NCBI RefSeq assembly: GCF_001975225.1
Contig: NZ_CP019445.1
Location: forward strand, 3,658,001-3,722,000
DNA length: 64,000 bases
Origin: Kosakonia cowanii JCM 10956 = DSM 18146
Lineage (GTDB): Bacteria; Pseudomonadota; Gammaproteobacteria; Enterobacterales; Enterobacteriaceae
Reading direction: 5' to 3'
The translations under genes and the position numbers were made by a program. Numbering within the stretch: the stretch's first letter is position 1; every line of letters begins with the position of its first letter. Shown in pieces: positions 9,611-19,374 of the stretch. Below the pieces are notes generated by a model, which saw only the letters and a program-made list of their open reading frames with translations, was not told where the DNA came from and did no database searches.

Positions 9611-11545
9611 ATGCTCCAAGATAACCCGCTGCTCGCGCAGCTTAAACAGCAGCTCCACTCTCAGACACCGCGTGCAGAAGGTGTTGTTAAAGGCACCGAG
9701 AAAGGCTTCGGATTTCTGGAAGTCGATGCTCAAAAAAGCTATTTCATCCCGCCGCCGCAGATGAAAAAAGTGATGCACGGCGATCGTATTGTTGCCGTTA
9801 TTCACACGGAAAAAGAGCGCGAAAGCGCGGAGCCGGAAACGCTGGTCGAGCCTTTTCTGACCCGTTTCGTGGGCAAAGTGCACAAGAAAGATGACCGCCT
9901 GTCGATTGTGCCGGATCATCCTTTACTCAAAGACTCCATCCCCTGCCGCGCCGCGCGTGGCGTGGAGCATGATTTTAAAGAGGGTGACTGGGCGGTCGCC
10001 GAGATGCGTCGTCACCCGCTGAAGGGCGATCGCGGCTTCTACGCGGAACTCACGCAATTTATCACCTTCTCCGATGACCACTTTGTGCCGTGGTGGGTAA
10101 CGCTTGCCCGTCATAACCTCGAAAAAGAGGCGCCAAACGGTGTGGCAACAGAGATGCTCGATGATGGCCTGCAGCGTGTCGATTTGACCGCGCTTGATTT
10201 CGTCACCATCGACAGCGCCAGCACCGAAGATATGGATGATGCGCTTTATGCTGAAGAGCTGGCGGACGGCAAGCTGCAGCTGACCGTGGCGATTGCCGAT
10301 CCTACCGCGTGGATTGCCGAAGGTAGCAAGCTTGACGATGCGGCGAAAATTCGCGCCTTCACCAACTACCTGCCGGGCTTCAACATTCCGATGCTGCCGC
10401 GCGAACTCTCCGACGATCTCTGCTCCCTGCGCGCGAACGAAGTGCGTCCGGCGCTGGTGTGCCGCATGACGCTGGACAGCGACGGCACGATTGAAGAGAA
10501 CATTGAATTTTTCGCCGCCACCATCGAATCAAAAGCCAAACTGGCCTATGACGATGTCTCTGACTGGCTGGAAAACCGCGGTGAGTGGCAGCCTGTTAAT
10601 GACGCCATCGCCTCGCAGATCCGTTTGCTGAAACGTGCCTGCGATCTGCGCGGCCAGTGGCGTCAGACCCATGCGCTGGTGTTTAAAGACCGTCCGGATT
10701 ACCGCTTTGTACTGGGCGAAAAAGGCGAAGTGCTGGATATCGTTGCCGAGCCGCGCCGCATTGCCAACCGCATCGTTGAAGAGTCGATGATTGCCGCCAA
10801 CATCTGCGCCGCGCGCGTGCTGCGCGACAAGCTGGGCTTTGGTATCTACAACGTCCATTTAGGTTTTGACCCGGCGAACAGCGAGCAACTGGTGGCGATG
10901 CTGAAAACCCACGGCGTTGAAGTGAATGCTGAAGAAGTATTGACGCTGGAAGGCTTCTGCAAACTGCGCCGTGAACTCGACGCGCAGCCTTCCGGGTTCC
11001 TCGACAGCCGCATTCGTCGTTTCCAGTCCTTCGCCGAAATCAGCATCAATCCAGGCCCGCACTTTGGCCTGGGGCTGGATGCTTACGCGACCTGGACCTC
11101 GCCGATCCGTAAGTATGGCGATATGGTCAACCACCGCCTGCTGAAAGCGATCATCAAAGGTGAAACGCCGGTGCGTCCGCAGGATGAGACTACCGTGCAG
11201 ATGGCGGAGCGTCGTCGCCTGAACCGCATGGCCGAGCGCGATGTCGGCGACTGGCTCTATGCCCGTTTCCTGCAAAACAAAGCCGGCACCGACACCCGCT
11301 TCGCGGCAGAGATTATCGATGTCAGCCGTGGCGGCATGCGCGTTCGCCTGGTGGATAACGGTGCGGTCGCCTTTATCCCTGCCCCGTTCATTCATGCCGT
11401 GCGTGATGAGCTGGTGTGCAGCCAGGAGAGCGGCACCGTGCAGATCAAAGGTGAAGTGGTGTTCAAAGTGACGGATGTCATTGATGTCACCATCGCCGAA
11501 GTGCGCATGGAAACCCGCAGCGTGATCGCCCGTCCGGTGATGTAA
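9611..11545 (+). CDS. rnb: Exoribonuclease II
   Basis: RNase II (644 residues) degrades single-stranded RNA from the 3' end to 5' mononucleotides. Two cold-shock domains come first (about residues 1-170, with [12 protein letters not shown]). The RNB catalytic domain follows, carrying the four metal-binding Asp residues in [17 protein letters not shown]. An S1 domain closes the protein (about 560-644). The conserved Tyr region and the [15 protein letters not shown] helix are intact. [15 protein letters not shown] gives the E. coli start; an ATG two codons upstream at 9605 is an alternative. A terminator follows at once. Confidence 0.97.
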   Translation: MLQDNPLLAQLKQQLHSQTPRAEGVVKGTEKGFGFLEVDAQKSYFIPPPQMKKVMHGDRIVAVIHTEKERESAEPETLVEPFLTRFVGKVHKKDDRLSIVPDHPLLKDSIPCRAARGVEHDFKEGDWAVAEMRRHPLKGDRGFYAELTQFITFSDDHFVPWWVTLARHNLEKEAPNGVATEMLDDGLQRVDLTALDFVTIDSASTEDMDDALYAEELADGKLQLTVAIADPTAWIAEGSKLDDAAKIRAFTNYLPGFNIPMLPRELSDDLCSLRANEVRPALVCRMTLDSDGTIEENIEFFAATIESKAKLAYDDVSDWLENRGEWQPVNDAIASQIRLLKRACDLRGQWRQTHALVFKDRPDYRFVLGEKGEVLDIVAEPRRIANRIVEESMIAANICAARVLRDKLGFGIYNVHLGFDPANSEQLVAMLKTHGVEVNAEEVLTLEGFCKLRRELDAQPSGFLDSRIRRFQSFAEISINPGPHFGLGLDAYATWTSPIRKYGDMVNHRLLKAIIKGETPVRPQDETTVQMAERRRLNRMAERDVGDWLYARFLQNKAGTDTRFAAEIIDVSRGGMRVRLVDNGAVAFIPAPFIHAVRDELVCSQESGTVQIKGEVVFKVTDVIDVTIAEVRMETRSVIARPVM

Positions 11546-11554
11546 CGCTTCTAC

Positions 11555-11585
11555 GCTCCTTCCCGTTCGGGAGGGAGCGCTTTTC
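11555..11585 (+). terminator. Rho-independent terminator of rnb
   Basis: The stem GCTCCTTCCC/GGGAGGGAGC around GTTC is followed by a short T run. The remaining roughly 250 bases to pdeR hold no ORF I would support; they presumably carry the pdeR promoter and leader. Confidence 0.85.
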
Positions 11586-11839
11586 TACCAATATATCGCG
11601 CATTTTTAAGCACTTTCCCTCCCACAAATAGCGAAAACCGACCACACTTCTCATCATGCAGCGGTTTGTTTACCGCCCACATTTGCGTGCGGCAGCCGTC
11701 TCTGCTTTTCCACACCAGGTAACGCTTTACTCAACACTCCTATAAAAACAATACGTTAACGGAGAACCGTCCTGTTATTAACGGCGGTTGTCGGTCATCA
11801 ACAGGTGCCCGTCCTGTGGCGGGTAGGTTGGGAGAACGC

Positions 11840-13831
11840 ATGAGAGAGACGCAGGAACAGAGCGTGCTGTTTCGCTATCTGGGTTCACACAGTCCTTACT
11901 GGCGGCTTACGGCTGACAGCAACGCCCTGCATTTCGCCCCTGAAGAGCATGCCGATACGACGCAGGTGGTCGCGCTGACCGATGAGCAGGCGGCGCAGAT
12001 CCGCGCGATGACGGTGATCACCTCCAGCCTGACCATGCCCCTCACCCTGTTTGGCGAAGAGGTGACGGTTCACCTTGTCGGGCGCAAAATTACCCGTAAC
12101 GCCTGGGCGGGTAGCGTATCGGCATGGGACGATACCCAGGCAGTCGCTCGCGATCTGGTGCAGGGTCTCTCCTTTGCAGAGCAGGTGGTGTCGGAAGCCA
12201 ATTCAGTGATTGTCATCCTTGACCGGCTGGGCAACATTCAGCGTTTTAACCGCCTGAGCGAAGAGTACACCGGCCTGAAAGAGCACGAAGTGATTGGGCA
12301 AAACGTCTTTAAGCTGTTTATGAGCCGCAGCGAAGCGGCGGCCTCAAAGCGCAACATCACCCAATTTTTCCGCGATGGATCTTCTTATGAAGTGGAGCGC
12401 TGGGTAAAGACGCGCAAAGGCCAGCGGCTGTTTATCTTTCGCAATAAGTTTGTGCACAGCGGCAGCGGCAAAAATGAGGTTTACCTTATCTGCTCCGGTA
12501 CCGACATTACCGAGGAGCGCCACGCCCAGGAGCGGCTGCGGGTGCTGGCGAATACCGATACCGTTACCGGTTTACCCAATCGCAACGCTATCCAGGATCG
12601 CATCAGCGATGCGATTGCTGCGCGCGGCGACACCCAGGTCGGCGTGGTCTATCTCGACCTCGATAACTTTAAAAAAGTGAACGATGCCTACGGGCATATG
12701 TTTGGCGACCAGCTGCTGCAGGCCGTTGCGCTGGCCATATTAGGCTGTCTTGATGAGGGCCAGGTGCTGGCGCGTCTTGGCGGCGATGAGTTTATCGTGC
12801 TGGCGACGAATACCTCGCAAATGGCGCTGGAAGCGATGGCCTCGCGCATTTTGTGCCGGCTGCGCGCGCCGTTCCGTATCGGGCTGATTGAGATCTACTC
12901 CGGCTGCTCGATTGGTATCGCCCTCGCCCCTGAACATGGCAACGATCGCGAAAACCTGATCCGCAATGCCGATACCGCGATGTATACCGCTAAAGAGAAC
13001 GGTCGCGGCAAGTTTTGCGTGTTTTGCGCCGAGATGAACCAGCGGGTGTTTGAGTACCTTTGGCTCGACACCAATCTGCGCAAAGCGCTGGATAAAGAGC
13101 AACTGGTGATTCACTACCAGCCGAAAGTGAATCGGGATGGCGAAGTGCGCAGCCTCGAAGCGCTGGTGCGCTGGCAGTCGCCCGAACGCGGGTTGATCCC
13201 ACCGCTCGATTTTATCTCCTACGCCGAAGAGTCCGGCCTGATTGTGCCGCTCGGCCGCTGGGTAATGCTGGATGTGGTACGGCAAGTGGCGCAATGGCGC
13301 GACCAGGGGATTAACCTGCGCGTGGCGGTGAATGTTTCTGCCCGACAGCTGGCCGATCAGACCATCTTTAGCGATCTGAAACGGGCGCTCAGCGAGCTTC
13401 ATTTTGCTGACTGTCCGATTGATGTTGAATTGACCGAAAGCTGCATAATCGAAAACGAAGCGCTGGCGCTCTCGGTGATCCAGCAGTTCAGCGCGTTGGG
13501 ATCGCAGGTGCATCTGGATGACTTTGGTACCGGTTACTCCTCACTGTCACAACTGGCGCGCTTTCCGCTTAACGCCATCAAACTCGACCAGAGTTTCGTG
13601 CGCGATATTCATCAACAACCGATTTCGCAATCGCTGGTGCGCGCGATTGTCGCGGTGGCGGCGGCGCTTAACCTGCAGGTGATTGCGGAAGGGGTTGAGA
13701 GTGCGCAGGAGGATGCGTTTTTGACCGACAACGGCGTCCATGAGCGGCAGGGGTTTCTGTTCGCCAGACCGATGCCCGCTGCCGCGTTTGAACGTTGGTT
13801 TACACGCTACCAGCCACGCAAGGCGCGTTAA
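11840..13831 (+). CDS. pdeR: PdeR (RpfR-type) PAS-GGDEF-EAL cyclic-di-GMP phosphodiesterase and likely DSF receptor
   Basis: This 663-residue protein is the ortholog of E. coli YciR/Gmr/PdeR, called RpfR in Cronobacter and Burkholderia. The order is an N-terminal region (about 1-100, the RpfF-interaction domain in Cronobacter RpfR), a PAS domain (about 105-220, SEANSVIVILDRLGNIQRFN), a GGDEF domain with an intact ARLGGDEF motif, and an EAL domain with SLEALVRW and DDFGTGYSSLSQL. In E. coli PdeR is a trigger enzyme that inhibits DgcM/MlrA. In Cronobacter the PAS domain binds the diffusible fatty-acid signal made by RpfF. Here rpfF is the convergent neighbour with overlapping stop codons, which supports the receptor role. 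I chose ATG 11840 after GGGAGAACGC; GTG 11816 would add eight residues. Confidence 0.93.
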   Translation: MRETQEQSVLFRYLGSHSPYWRLTADSNALHFAPEEHADTTQVVALTDEQAAQIRAMTVITSSLTMPLTLFGEEVTVHLVGRKITRNAWAGSVSAWDDTQAVARDLVQGLSFAEQVVSEANSVIVILDRLGNIQRFNRLSEEYTGLKEHEVIGQNVFKLFMSRSEAAASKRNITQFFRDGSSYEVERWVKTRKGQRLFIFRNKFVHSGSGKNEVYLICSGTDITEERHAQERLRVLANTDTVTGLPNRNAIQDRISDAIAARGDTQVGVVYLDLDNFKKVNDAYGHMFGDQLLQAVALAILGCLDEGQVLARLGGDEFIVLATNTSQMALEAMASRILCRLRAPFRIGLIEIYSGCSIGIALAPEHGNDRENLIRNADTAMYTAKENGRGKFCVFCAEMNQRVFEYLWLDTNLRKALDKEQLVIHYQPKVNRDGEVRSLEALVRWQSPERGLIPPLDFISYAEESGLIVPLGRWVMLDVVRQVAQWRDQGINLRVAVNVSARQLADQTIFSDLKRALSELHFADCPIDVELTESCIIENEALALSVIQQFSALGSQVHLDDFGTGYSSLSQLARFPLNAIKLDQSFVRDIHQQPISQSLVRAIVAVAAALNLQVIAEGVESAQEDAFLTDNGVHERQGFLFARPMPAAAFERWFTRYQPRKAR

Positions 13832-14697
13832 CCGGCTTTACTGAGCGCAACCGCCGTATGGCGGTTTTGCAACAGCACCAGGCGCTCCATATAGGCGATA
13901 TCTTTCGCTTGCAGGCAGAAGGCGGCATCTACCCAATCTTCCGTGATATCCATTAGCTCACTGCGTGGCAGTTGCAGCACACGCTGACGCGCTCTGAGCA
14001 TCGCCCGCACGCCATTCAGGCGGGGTTGCAGCGTATCGATAAAGGTACGCACGGCCATAAAGCCTTGTCCCTCTTCAAACGCGATATCGACCAGCCCTTT
14101 TGGCGCATACCATTCCGCCGAATGGGACTCCCCTTTGTAGATAAGCTCTTCCGCCAGTTTCATCCCTGCGCGGCGCGTGACTAATGAGTAGGCTCCCATG
14201 CCGGGAAAGAGATTAAAGGCGATCTCCGGGAAACCGAGACGCGCATCGCGCTGCGCCAGCACAAAATGGTGCGCCAGCGCGGCTTCAAACCCACCGCCGA
14301 GCGCGCTCCCTTCGATCATCGCCAGCGAAATTGCGCCAGTATCAAAACCGCGTGAAGCGGCATGCACACAGTCAACGCAGGCGCGGGCATAAGCGCGCAA
14401 CGCTTCGCGCCGCCCGTTTTTGATGCACTCGACAAAAAAGTGCAGATCGCCGCCGGTGTTGAACATACCGGGAACCAGCGATCCGGTGACCCAGAAGTCG
14501 ACGGCAAATCCGCTCTGCCTGACCAGCCAGGAGAGGTTCATGATCTCCTCAATCAGTTGGTGGTTGAAGCAGGGACGCGGCCTGGCGCGCAGCATCATCC
14601 ACACGGTGCGCCGCTCCTCTTCGTAAAAACCTGAGAGTTGCGTGAAACGTTGTTCATCGGTAAAGAGTTTGCAGGTCGGTTGATTACTTATCGTCAT
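13828..14697 (-). CDS. rpfF: RpfF-like DSF synthase (crotonase-fold fatty-acid signal synthase)
   Basis: This 289-residue crotonase-superfamily protein resembles RpfF, which makes cis-2-unsaturated fatty acids (DSF family) from acyl-ACP in Xanthomonas, Burkholderia and Cronobacter. Supporting segments are MFNTGGDLHFFVECI, the oxyanion-hole region SALGGGFEAAL and GFPEIAFNLFPGMGAYSLV. The two Glu residues at 138 and 158 match the catalytic pair of Xanthomonas RpfF (141 and 161). Length equals that of Xanthomonas RpfF. It is absent from K-12 at this locus. Its last codon overlaps the end of pdeR tail-to-tail, the arrangement known from Cronobacter rpfF/rpfR. A generic enoyl-CoA hydratase is less likely given LFPGMGAYS and the context. 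Signal identity cannot be read from sequence. Confidence 0.88.
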   Translation of the reverse strand: MTISNQPTCKLFTDEQRFTQLSGFYEEERRTVWMMLRARPRPCFNHQLIEEIMNLSWLVRQSGFAVDFWVTGSLVPGMFNTGGDLHFFVECIKNGRREALRAYARACVDCVHAASRGFDTGAISLAMIEGSALGGGFEAALAHHFVLAQRDARLGFPEIAFNLFPGMGAYSLVTRRAGMKLAEELIYKGESHSAEWYAPKGLVDIAFEEGQGFMAVRTFIDTLQPRLNGVRAMLRARQRVLQLPRSELMDITEDWVDAAFCLQAKDIAYMERLVLLQNRHTAVALSKAG

Positions 14698-14887
14698 TGC
14701 GTATTCCTCCAGATAGTGCGCGTTGCGCGCCTGAAAAGACTACGTCACGCGCTGAACCGACCACGGGCGGAGAGATGAATATATACTTCATGCAGAGAAG
14801 CCGTTGAGATGCGCTTTTTTCCCTTCTCTTTTTAAACGCTTTTCTGCATCATTGAATTTATTCGTTTTTCGATATGAAGGTGAAGGT

Positions 14888-15070
14888 ATGGCAGAGATCG
14901 ATGTAAAACAGCTGGCCGCCCGGATCGATACCGTGCTTGATATTCTGGTGGCCGGAGATTATCAGTCCGCTATCCGTAATCTGGAAATTCTTAAGACGGA
15001 GTTGCGGGATCTCGATAACAGCGACCAGTCCCCCCATTCAGGCACGCAGAAAACGCCCTGGGAAATTTAA
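14888..15070 (+). CDS. yciZ: YciZ family small protein of unknown function
   Basis: This 60-residue protein matches E. coli YciZ (about 57 residues) in [20 protein letters not shown] and in the C-terminal PWEI. The middle (about residues 44-56) is a variable hydrophilic linker. It looks helical and cytoplasmic, with no signal or membrane segment. The ATG at 14888 follows a good GAAGGTGAAGG site; an upstream in-frame ATG at 14804 would add 28 unrelated residues. It lies 88 bases ahead of yciT on the same strand and may be cotranscribed with it. Confidence 0.85.
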   Translation: MAEIDVKQLAARIDTVLDILVAGDYQSAIRNLEILKTELRDLDNSDQSPHSGTQKTPWEI

Positions 15071-15158
15071 GTAATCTCTTTTCGCCATGACGCGGCAGCC
15101 GGGAATGCCACCGCAGTCGTGGCGATTTACATTCGCGCGAAAGATAAAAAGTGTGGCT

Positions 15159-15917
15159 ATGAATTCCCGACAACAACTTATTTTGCAAACGGTCATCGAC
15201 AAAGGTCAGATGAGCGTCGCCGATCTTGCTCGCATGACCGGCGTTTCTGAAGTGACGATTCGCCAGGATCTGAATACGCTGGAAAAGCAGAGCTATTTAC
15301 GTCGCACCCACGGGTTTGCCGTGCCGCTCGACAGCGAAGACGTCGAAACACGCATGCTGACTAACTATGCCGTTAAGCGCGAGCTGGCTGACTTTGCCGC
15401 CTCGCTGGTCAGCGCCGGTGAAACAGTGTTTATTGAGAACGGTAGCAGCAACGCCCTTCTCGCCCGCAAGCTTGGCGAGCAGCGGGACATCACCATCATT
15501 ACGGTCAGCAGCTATATTGCGCATCTGCTTAAATCGGCGCAGTGCGAAGTGATTCTGCTCGGCGGCATTTACCAGAAAAAGAGCGAAAGCATGGTGGGGC
15601 CGCTGACGCGCCAGTACATCTCCCAGGTCCATTTCAGCAAAGCCTTTATCGGCATTGATGGCTGGCAGCCGGAAACGGGCTTTACCGGGCGCGATATGAT
15701 GCGCACCGATGTGGTGAACGCGGTGCTGGAAAAAGGCAGCGAGGCGATTGTGCTGACGGACAGCTCAAAATTTGGCGTCGTACACCCTTACACGCTTGGC
15801 CCGGTTGACCGCTTTCAGCGGGTGATTACAGATGACGCCATTTCCGCTGAGGCACAGCGCCAGCTTAAAGAAGCGGGGTTAATTATCGATATAGTTCAAA
15901 CTCCAACCAACGCCTGA
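15159..15917 (+). CDS. yciT: DeoR-family transcriptional regulator YciT
   Basis: YciT (252 residues) is a DeoR/GlpR-type regulator. The winged helix-turn-helix is near residues 18-38 ([20 protein letters not shown]). A sugar-phosphate-sensing domain follows, with [11 protein letters not shown] and the C-terminal TDSSKFG motif of the family. In E. coli YciT has been linked to osmotic-stress genes; its ligand is unknown. The osmotically induced osmB is the next gene on the same strand, but a hairpin and an osmB promoter separate them. The ATG at 15159 gives the family length. Confidence 0.92.
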   Translation: MNSRQQLILQTVIDKGQMSVADLARMTGVSEVTIRQDLNTLEKQSYLRRTHGFAVPLDSEDVETRMLTNYAVKRELADFAASLVSAGETVFIENGSSNALLARKLGEQRDITIITVSSYIAHLLKSAQCEVILLGGIYQKKSESMVGPLTRQYISQVHFSKAFIGIDGWQPETGFTGRDMMRTDVVNAVLEKGSEAIVLTDSSKFGVVHPYTLGPVDRFQRVITDDAISAEAQRQLKEAGLIIDIVQTPTNA

Positions 15918-15924
15918 TCCCTTT

Positions 15925-15955
15925 GCCCGCCAGGGCGGGCTATCTCTCTCTTTTC
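15925..15955 (+). terminator. Probable terminator after yciT
   Basis: A GCCCGCC/GGCGGGC stem with a two-base apex starts seven bases after the yciT stop. It is followed by TATCTCTCTCTTTT, a pyrimidine tract that is weaker than a pure T run. Confidence 0.6.
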
Positions 15956-16103
15956 TGAGACGATTCTGAGCATTTTATTAAGAGTTTTTACCTGGTTTGT
16001 TGCGTGCCGCTGCGTAAAATTATTATCAGCGATATAACAGGGAGTAATTATCACTCAGGTGATTGCATTACCCCCTGCGCAGCAAGGTTTCACGGAAGAT
16101 CTT

Positions 16104-16128
16104 TGAGATTATTTCTAAGACTATACTT
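16104..16128 (+). promoter_or_regulatory. Candidate RcsB box and sigma-S type -10 of osmB
   Basis: TGAGATTATTTCTA at 16104-16117 resembles an RcsB box. It is followed directly by CTATACTT (16121-16128), a classic sigma-S -10. The E. coli osmB P1/P2 promoters are known to respond to RcsB, sigma-S and osmotic stress, so the arrangement fits. Site boundaries are my reading and not measured. Confidence 0.5.
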
Positions 16129-16170
16129 AGAGAGCCTCTGGTTCCGTGAATCGATTATTCAGGAGAAAGT

Positions 16171-16392
16171 ATGATGATGTTAACAAGTAAAAAAATGGCC
16201 GCGGCAGTACTGGCAGTTACCCTGGCAATGTCTCTGAGTGCTTGTGGTCACTGGGATAAACGTTCTCGTAACACCGCGATTGGCGCGGGTGCGGGTGCGC
16301 TTGGTGGTGCTGTATTAACAGACGGCAGCACGCTCGGCACGCTGGGCGGCGCGGCAGTCGGCGGTATTATTGGCCATCAGGTCGGTAAATAA
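16171..16392 (+). CDS. osmB: Osmotically inducible lipoprotein OsmB
   Basis: OsmB (73 residues) is a small outer-membrane lipoprotein induced by osmotic stress and stationary phase. A lipoprotein signal with lipobox LSAC (Cys 25) is visible. It is followed by a Gly/Ala-rich glycine-zipper segment (AIGAGAGALGGAVL ... GGAAVGGIIGHQVG). The ORF opens with three ATG codons in a row of four; a start at 16174 would give the 72 residues of E. coli. AGGAGA lies at a suitable distance from either. Confidence 0.95.
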   Translation: MMMLTSKKMAAAVLAVTLAMSLSACGHWDKRSRNTAIGAGAGALGGAVLTDGSTLGTLGGAAVGGIIGHQVGK

Positions 16393-16498
16393 TTAGTCGG
16401 TACTACGGCAAATAAATATCAAGAAATCTACTTTCTTTCAGGTCTGATTTAAAAAACAGGTAAATAAAAGGCCGCGTGAATAACGCGGCCTTTCTTTT

Positions 16499-16825
16499 TT
16501 AGCCACCGGCAAGTTTTACTTTCATGCCTTTTGCTTCCAGCAGTGTTTTCAGCAGGTCGCGTTTATCACCCTGAATCTCAATAACACCCTCTTTCACCGC
16601 CCCGCCGCAGCCGCATTTTTTCTTTAGCTCTGCTGCCAGTTTGGTTAGCGCCTCGTCATCAAGATCGATGCCGGTGATTAGACAGACGCCTTTGCCTTTA
16701 CGTCCGCTGGTCTGGCGCTGGATACGCACAATGCCATCGCCTTTTGGGCGCTCTACGGGCGCTTTCTCTTCATCAATGCGCCCGGTTTCGGTGGAGTAGA
16801 CCAGACGGTTGTTGTTATCGCTCAT
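16499..16825 (-). CDS. yciH: YciH, SUI1/eIF1-like translation factor homolog
   Basis: YciH (108 residues) is the bacterial homolog of eukaryotic initiation factor eIF1. In E. coli it influences start-site fidelity at non-canonical initiation complexes. The SUI1 domain covers about residues 30-105, with [15 protein letters not shown], the CGCGG element and [11 protein letters not shown]. The N-terminal 30 residues are an unstructured-looking charged tail. The start overlaps the pyrF stop by four bases (ATGA), so the two genes form a coupled unit. Confidence 0.95.
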   Translation of the reverse strand: MSDNNNRLVYSTETGRIDEEKAPVERPKGDGIVRIQRQTSGRKGKGVCLITGIDLDDEALTKLAAELKKKCGCGGAVKEGVIEIQGDKRDLLKTLLEAKGMKVKLAGG

Positions 16826-17562
16826 GCTCTCCCCTTGCCTAACGAGGCGTTGATTGCTTTCAGGGTTTGCGCCGGATCGGCAGATTGCGTAACCGGGCGG
16901 CCAATTACCATATAATCAACACCGGCCTGCAACGCCTGCTCGGGCGTCATAATCCGGCGCTGATCGCCTGCGTCGCTGCCCTGCGGGCGAATACCCGGCG
17001 TGACCAGTTTAAAGGCGTGCCCAAGCTCGCTTTTGAAACGCACCGCTTCCTGCGCCGAGCAGACCACGCCATCAAGCCCACACTGCTGAGTGAGACGCGC
17101 CAGGCGTTCGGCATGCTCCGCAGGCGTGGCGGTAATGCCGATATCCTGTAAATCGCTCGCTTCCATGCTGGTTAACACGGTAACCGCAATCAGCAGCGGT
17201 GCATCTGCGCCAAATGGTAACAGCGCCTCTTTGGCTGCGGTCATCATGCGCGCGCCGCCCGAGGCGTGGACGTTGACCATCCAGACGCCAAGATCGGCCG
17301 CCGCTTTTACCGCATGCGCCGTGGTATTGGGAATGTCGTGAAATTTCAGATCGAGGAAGATATCGAACCCGCGTTGCTGTAACTCACGCACGAACTGCGG
17401 CCCGAAGAGCGTGAACATCTCTTTGCCCACTTTCAGCCGGCAATCGCGCGGATCGATGCGGTCTACAAAAGCCAGGGCGCTGTCGCGGTTGGCGTAATCG
17501 AGGGCGACAACGACCGGAGAGTCGGTAACCGCGCGGGAAGTCGATAAAGCAGTGGACGTCAT
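16822..17562 (-). CDS. pyrF: Orotidine 5'-phosphate decarboxylase
   Basis: PyrF (246 residues) converts orotidine 5'-monophosphate to UMP, the last step of de novo pyrimidine synthesis. The catalytic Asp-x-Lys-x-x-Asp array is visible in [11 protein letters not shown]. The phosphate-binding end is in VTPGIRP and [10 protein letters not shown]. It is upstream of and overlaps yciH. About 190 bases separate it from lapB, where I see no further gene. Confidence 0.98.
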   Translation of the reverse strand: MTSTALSTSRAVTDSPVVVALDYANRDSALAFVDRIDPRDCRLKVGKEMFTLFGPQFVRELQQRGFDIFLDLKFHDIPNTTAHAVKAAADLGVWMVNVHASGGARMMTAAKEALLPFGADAPLLIAVTVLTSMEASDLQDIGITATPAEHAERLARLTQQCGLDGVVCSAQEAVRFKSELGHAFKLVTPGIRPQGSDAGDQRRIMTPEQALQAGVDYMVIGRPVTQSADPAQTLKAINASLGKGRA

Positions 17563-17749
17563 GATCAGACCTTCTGAAATGAGGGCACCCGCTCAGGCGC
17601 AAAATGGATAAACGGGCAGCATTCTACCTGCGCCGCGAGCGAAATGACAGTTTCCCTTACCTGCAAAGCGCTGACCGCACAGGAGTTGATGAAACCGTCT
17701 TAGAAAATCTTCTAAGTATGTTGTAACTAAAAAAGGCGGTTTTAAAAAA

Positions 17750-18919
17750 TTACTGGCCGTCGAGGCCGCGGATCGGTTTAACCGTCGACCAGGCGCGGCA
17801 GGATGGGCAGTGCCAGTACATGGTATAGGCCGTAAAACCGCATTTGTGGCAGCGATAACGCGGCTTGCTGCGTACCTGCTCGCCTACCATCTCGCGCAGC
17901 ACCATCAGGCTCTCTTTCGCGCGCCCCTCTTCCGCTTCGTTGAGGTGATAGTCCATCAGTTTGTGGAACACACGCATAGTCGGATGACGTTGCAGCTGCC
18001 GCGTGACGTATCCCTGCGCGGCATCTGCCCCCTCACGGCGCTCAACGATCTCTGCCAGCATCAGTTCGGCGGCAGCACCGGTATTCTCCTCGACGCAACG
18101 CTGCAGGAAAGCGGCCCACTCGTCGGTTTTACCCAACTGCAGGTAGCAGGTTTGCAGCATCTCCAGCGTTTCGCTGACCAGGTCTTTATCCTGATCGATC
18201 ACCTTCAGCAGGCTCTCTACCGCTTTCGCGTAATCACCGCTGGCCATAAAGACACGCCCCATCATGATAGAGACGCGCGCGCTATCGCGATCGGCTGCTG
18301 CGCCCTTCTTCAGCAGCGCCATGGCGCGATCCATATCTTCATTGCCCATCTGCTGCAGCGCTAACTCGCAATAGAAGTGGGCAATTTCACCGCGCTGCTT
18401 ATCTTTACCGAGCTTCACAAGGCGTTCAGCGACGTCGATCGCTTTCTGCCATTCGCTGGTCGCCTGGTAGATCTGCAGCAGTTGTTGCAGCGCGCTGACG
18501 CGAAAATCGGTCTCATCCACCAGTTGGTTAAACATATCTTCGGCGCGATCGTACATACCGGCCGCCATATAATCGCGGCCAAGCTGCTGCACCGCTAACA
18601 GGCGCTGATCGTAAGAGAGGGAGGCGCTCTCCATCAGGGTTTGATGGATGCGGATAGCGCGGTCAACTTCGCCGCGCGAACGGAACAGATTGCCGAGAGT
18701 AAGGTGCGCCTCAACCGTGCCGGTATCCTCTTTCAGCATATCGAGAAAGAGGTCTACCGCTTTATCCTGTTGATTGCTCAGTAAAAGGTTAACCCCGGCA
18801 ACGTATTCACGCGACAGCCGGTTAGCCTCATCCTGTTTAGTTTGTTGAGCATTTCTGCGCCCCATGTACCAGCCATAGGCCGCTGCGACAGGCAACAACA
18901 GAAACAGCAACTCCAGCAT
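17750..18919 (-). CDS. lapB: LapB (YciM), TPR adaptor controlling LpxC turnover and LPS synthesis
   Basis: LapB (389 residues) tethers FtsH to LpxC and, with YejM/PbgA, tunes lipopolysaccharide synthesis; it is essential or nearly so in E. coli. The N-terminus is one membrane anchor (MLELLFLLLPVAAAYGWYMG). It is followed by about nine tetratricopeptide-like repeats (about residues 35-340) and a C-terminal rubredoxin-like metal knuckle with CHKCGF and CPSCRAW. All key parts are present. It lies six bases after lapA on the same strand. Confidence 0.97.
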   Translation of the reverse strand: MLELLFLLLPVAAAYGWYMGRRNAQQTKQDEANRLSREYVAGVNLLLSNQQDKAVDLFLDMLKEDTGTVEAHLTLGNLFRSRGEVDRAIRIHQTLMESASLSYDQRLLAVQQLGRDYMAAGMYDRAEDMFNQLVDETDFRVSALQQLLQIYQATSEWQKAIDVAERLVKLGKDKQRGEIAHFYCELALQQMGNEDMDRAMALLKKGAAADRDSARVSIMMGRVFMASGDYAKAVESLLKVIDQDKDLVSETLEMLQTCYLQLGKTDEWAAFLQRCVEENTGAAAELMLAEIVERREGADAAQGYVTRQLQRHPTMRVFHKLMDYHLNEAEEGRAKESLMVLREMVGEQVRSKPRYRCHKCGFTAYTMYWHCPSCRAWSTVKPIRGLDGQ

Positions 18920-18925
18920 AAAATA

Positions 18926-19234
18926 TTATTCCTTCACCGCCGGCGTGCCGGGCGTAACCGGAACGTCCGCGGCGGGGGCAATCTGCTGCTCGAGGCGTTT
19001 GATTTTACGCTCTGCACGAGCGAGAGAAACACGCACGCGTAACCAGAAGAGACCGCAAATCAGCCAGCCGATCGCGAAGCCGGTAGCAAACAGCACGGCC
19101 AGCAGCGTAGAGATGCGATATTCACCCTGTGCAAGGAGATAATTAAACGTGACTTGCTGATCGTTTTGCGCACCAAGCGTAATCGACACGACAAAAATCG
19201 CTAACACCAGTAGAAAAATGAGTAAATATTTCAC
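18926..19234 (-). CDS. lapA: LapA (YciS), inner-membrane partner of LapB
   Basis: LapA (102 residues) has two membrane helices (about 1-20 and 40-64) and a charged cytoplasmic coiled tail (RVSLARAERKIKRLEQQI). It forms the lapAB operon with the downstream gene. In E. coli the operon has a heat-shock promoter, and the proteins act in LPS assembly control. The ATG is the only plausible start and yields the family length. Confidence 0.95.
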   Translation of the reverse strand: MKYLLIFLLVLAIFVVSITLGAQNDQQVTFNYLLAQGEYRISTLLAVLFATGFAIGWLICGLFWLRVRVSLARAERKIKRLEQQIAPAADVPVTPGTPAVKE

Positions 19235-19374
19235 ATTACATCCCGTTATGTGGTTCGTGCGATGAATTTATGTGCAACTGACTGCCACAAGCCTTATAAA
19301 CTACCATTTTAGCGCCCGCCGCGAAATGGGGATGCATAATGTTAATTTCTGATTTGCGGCCAAAATGATGGAAA

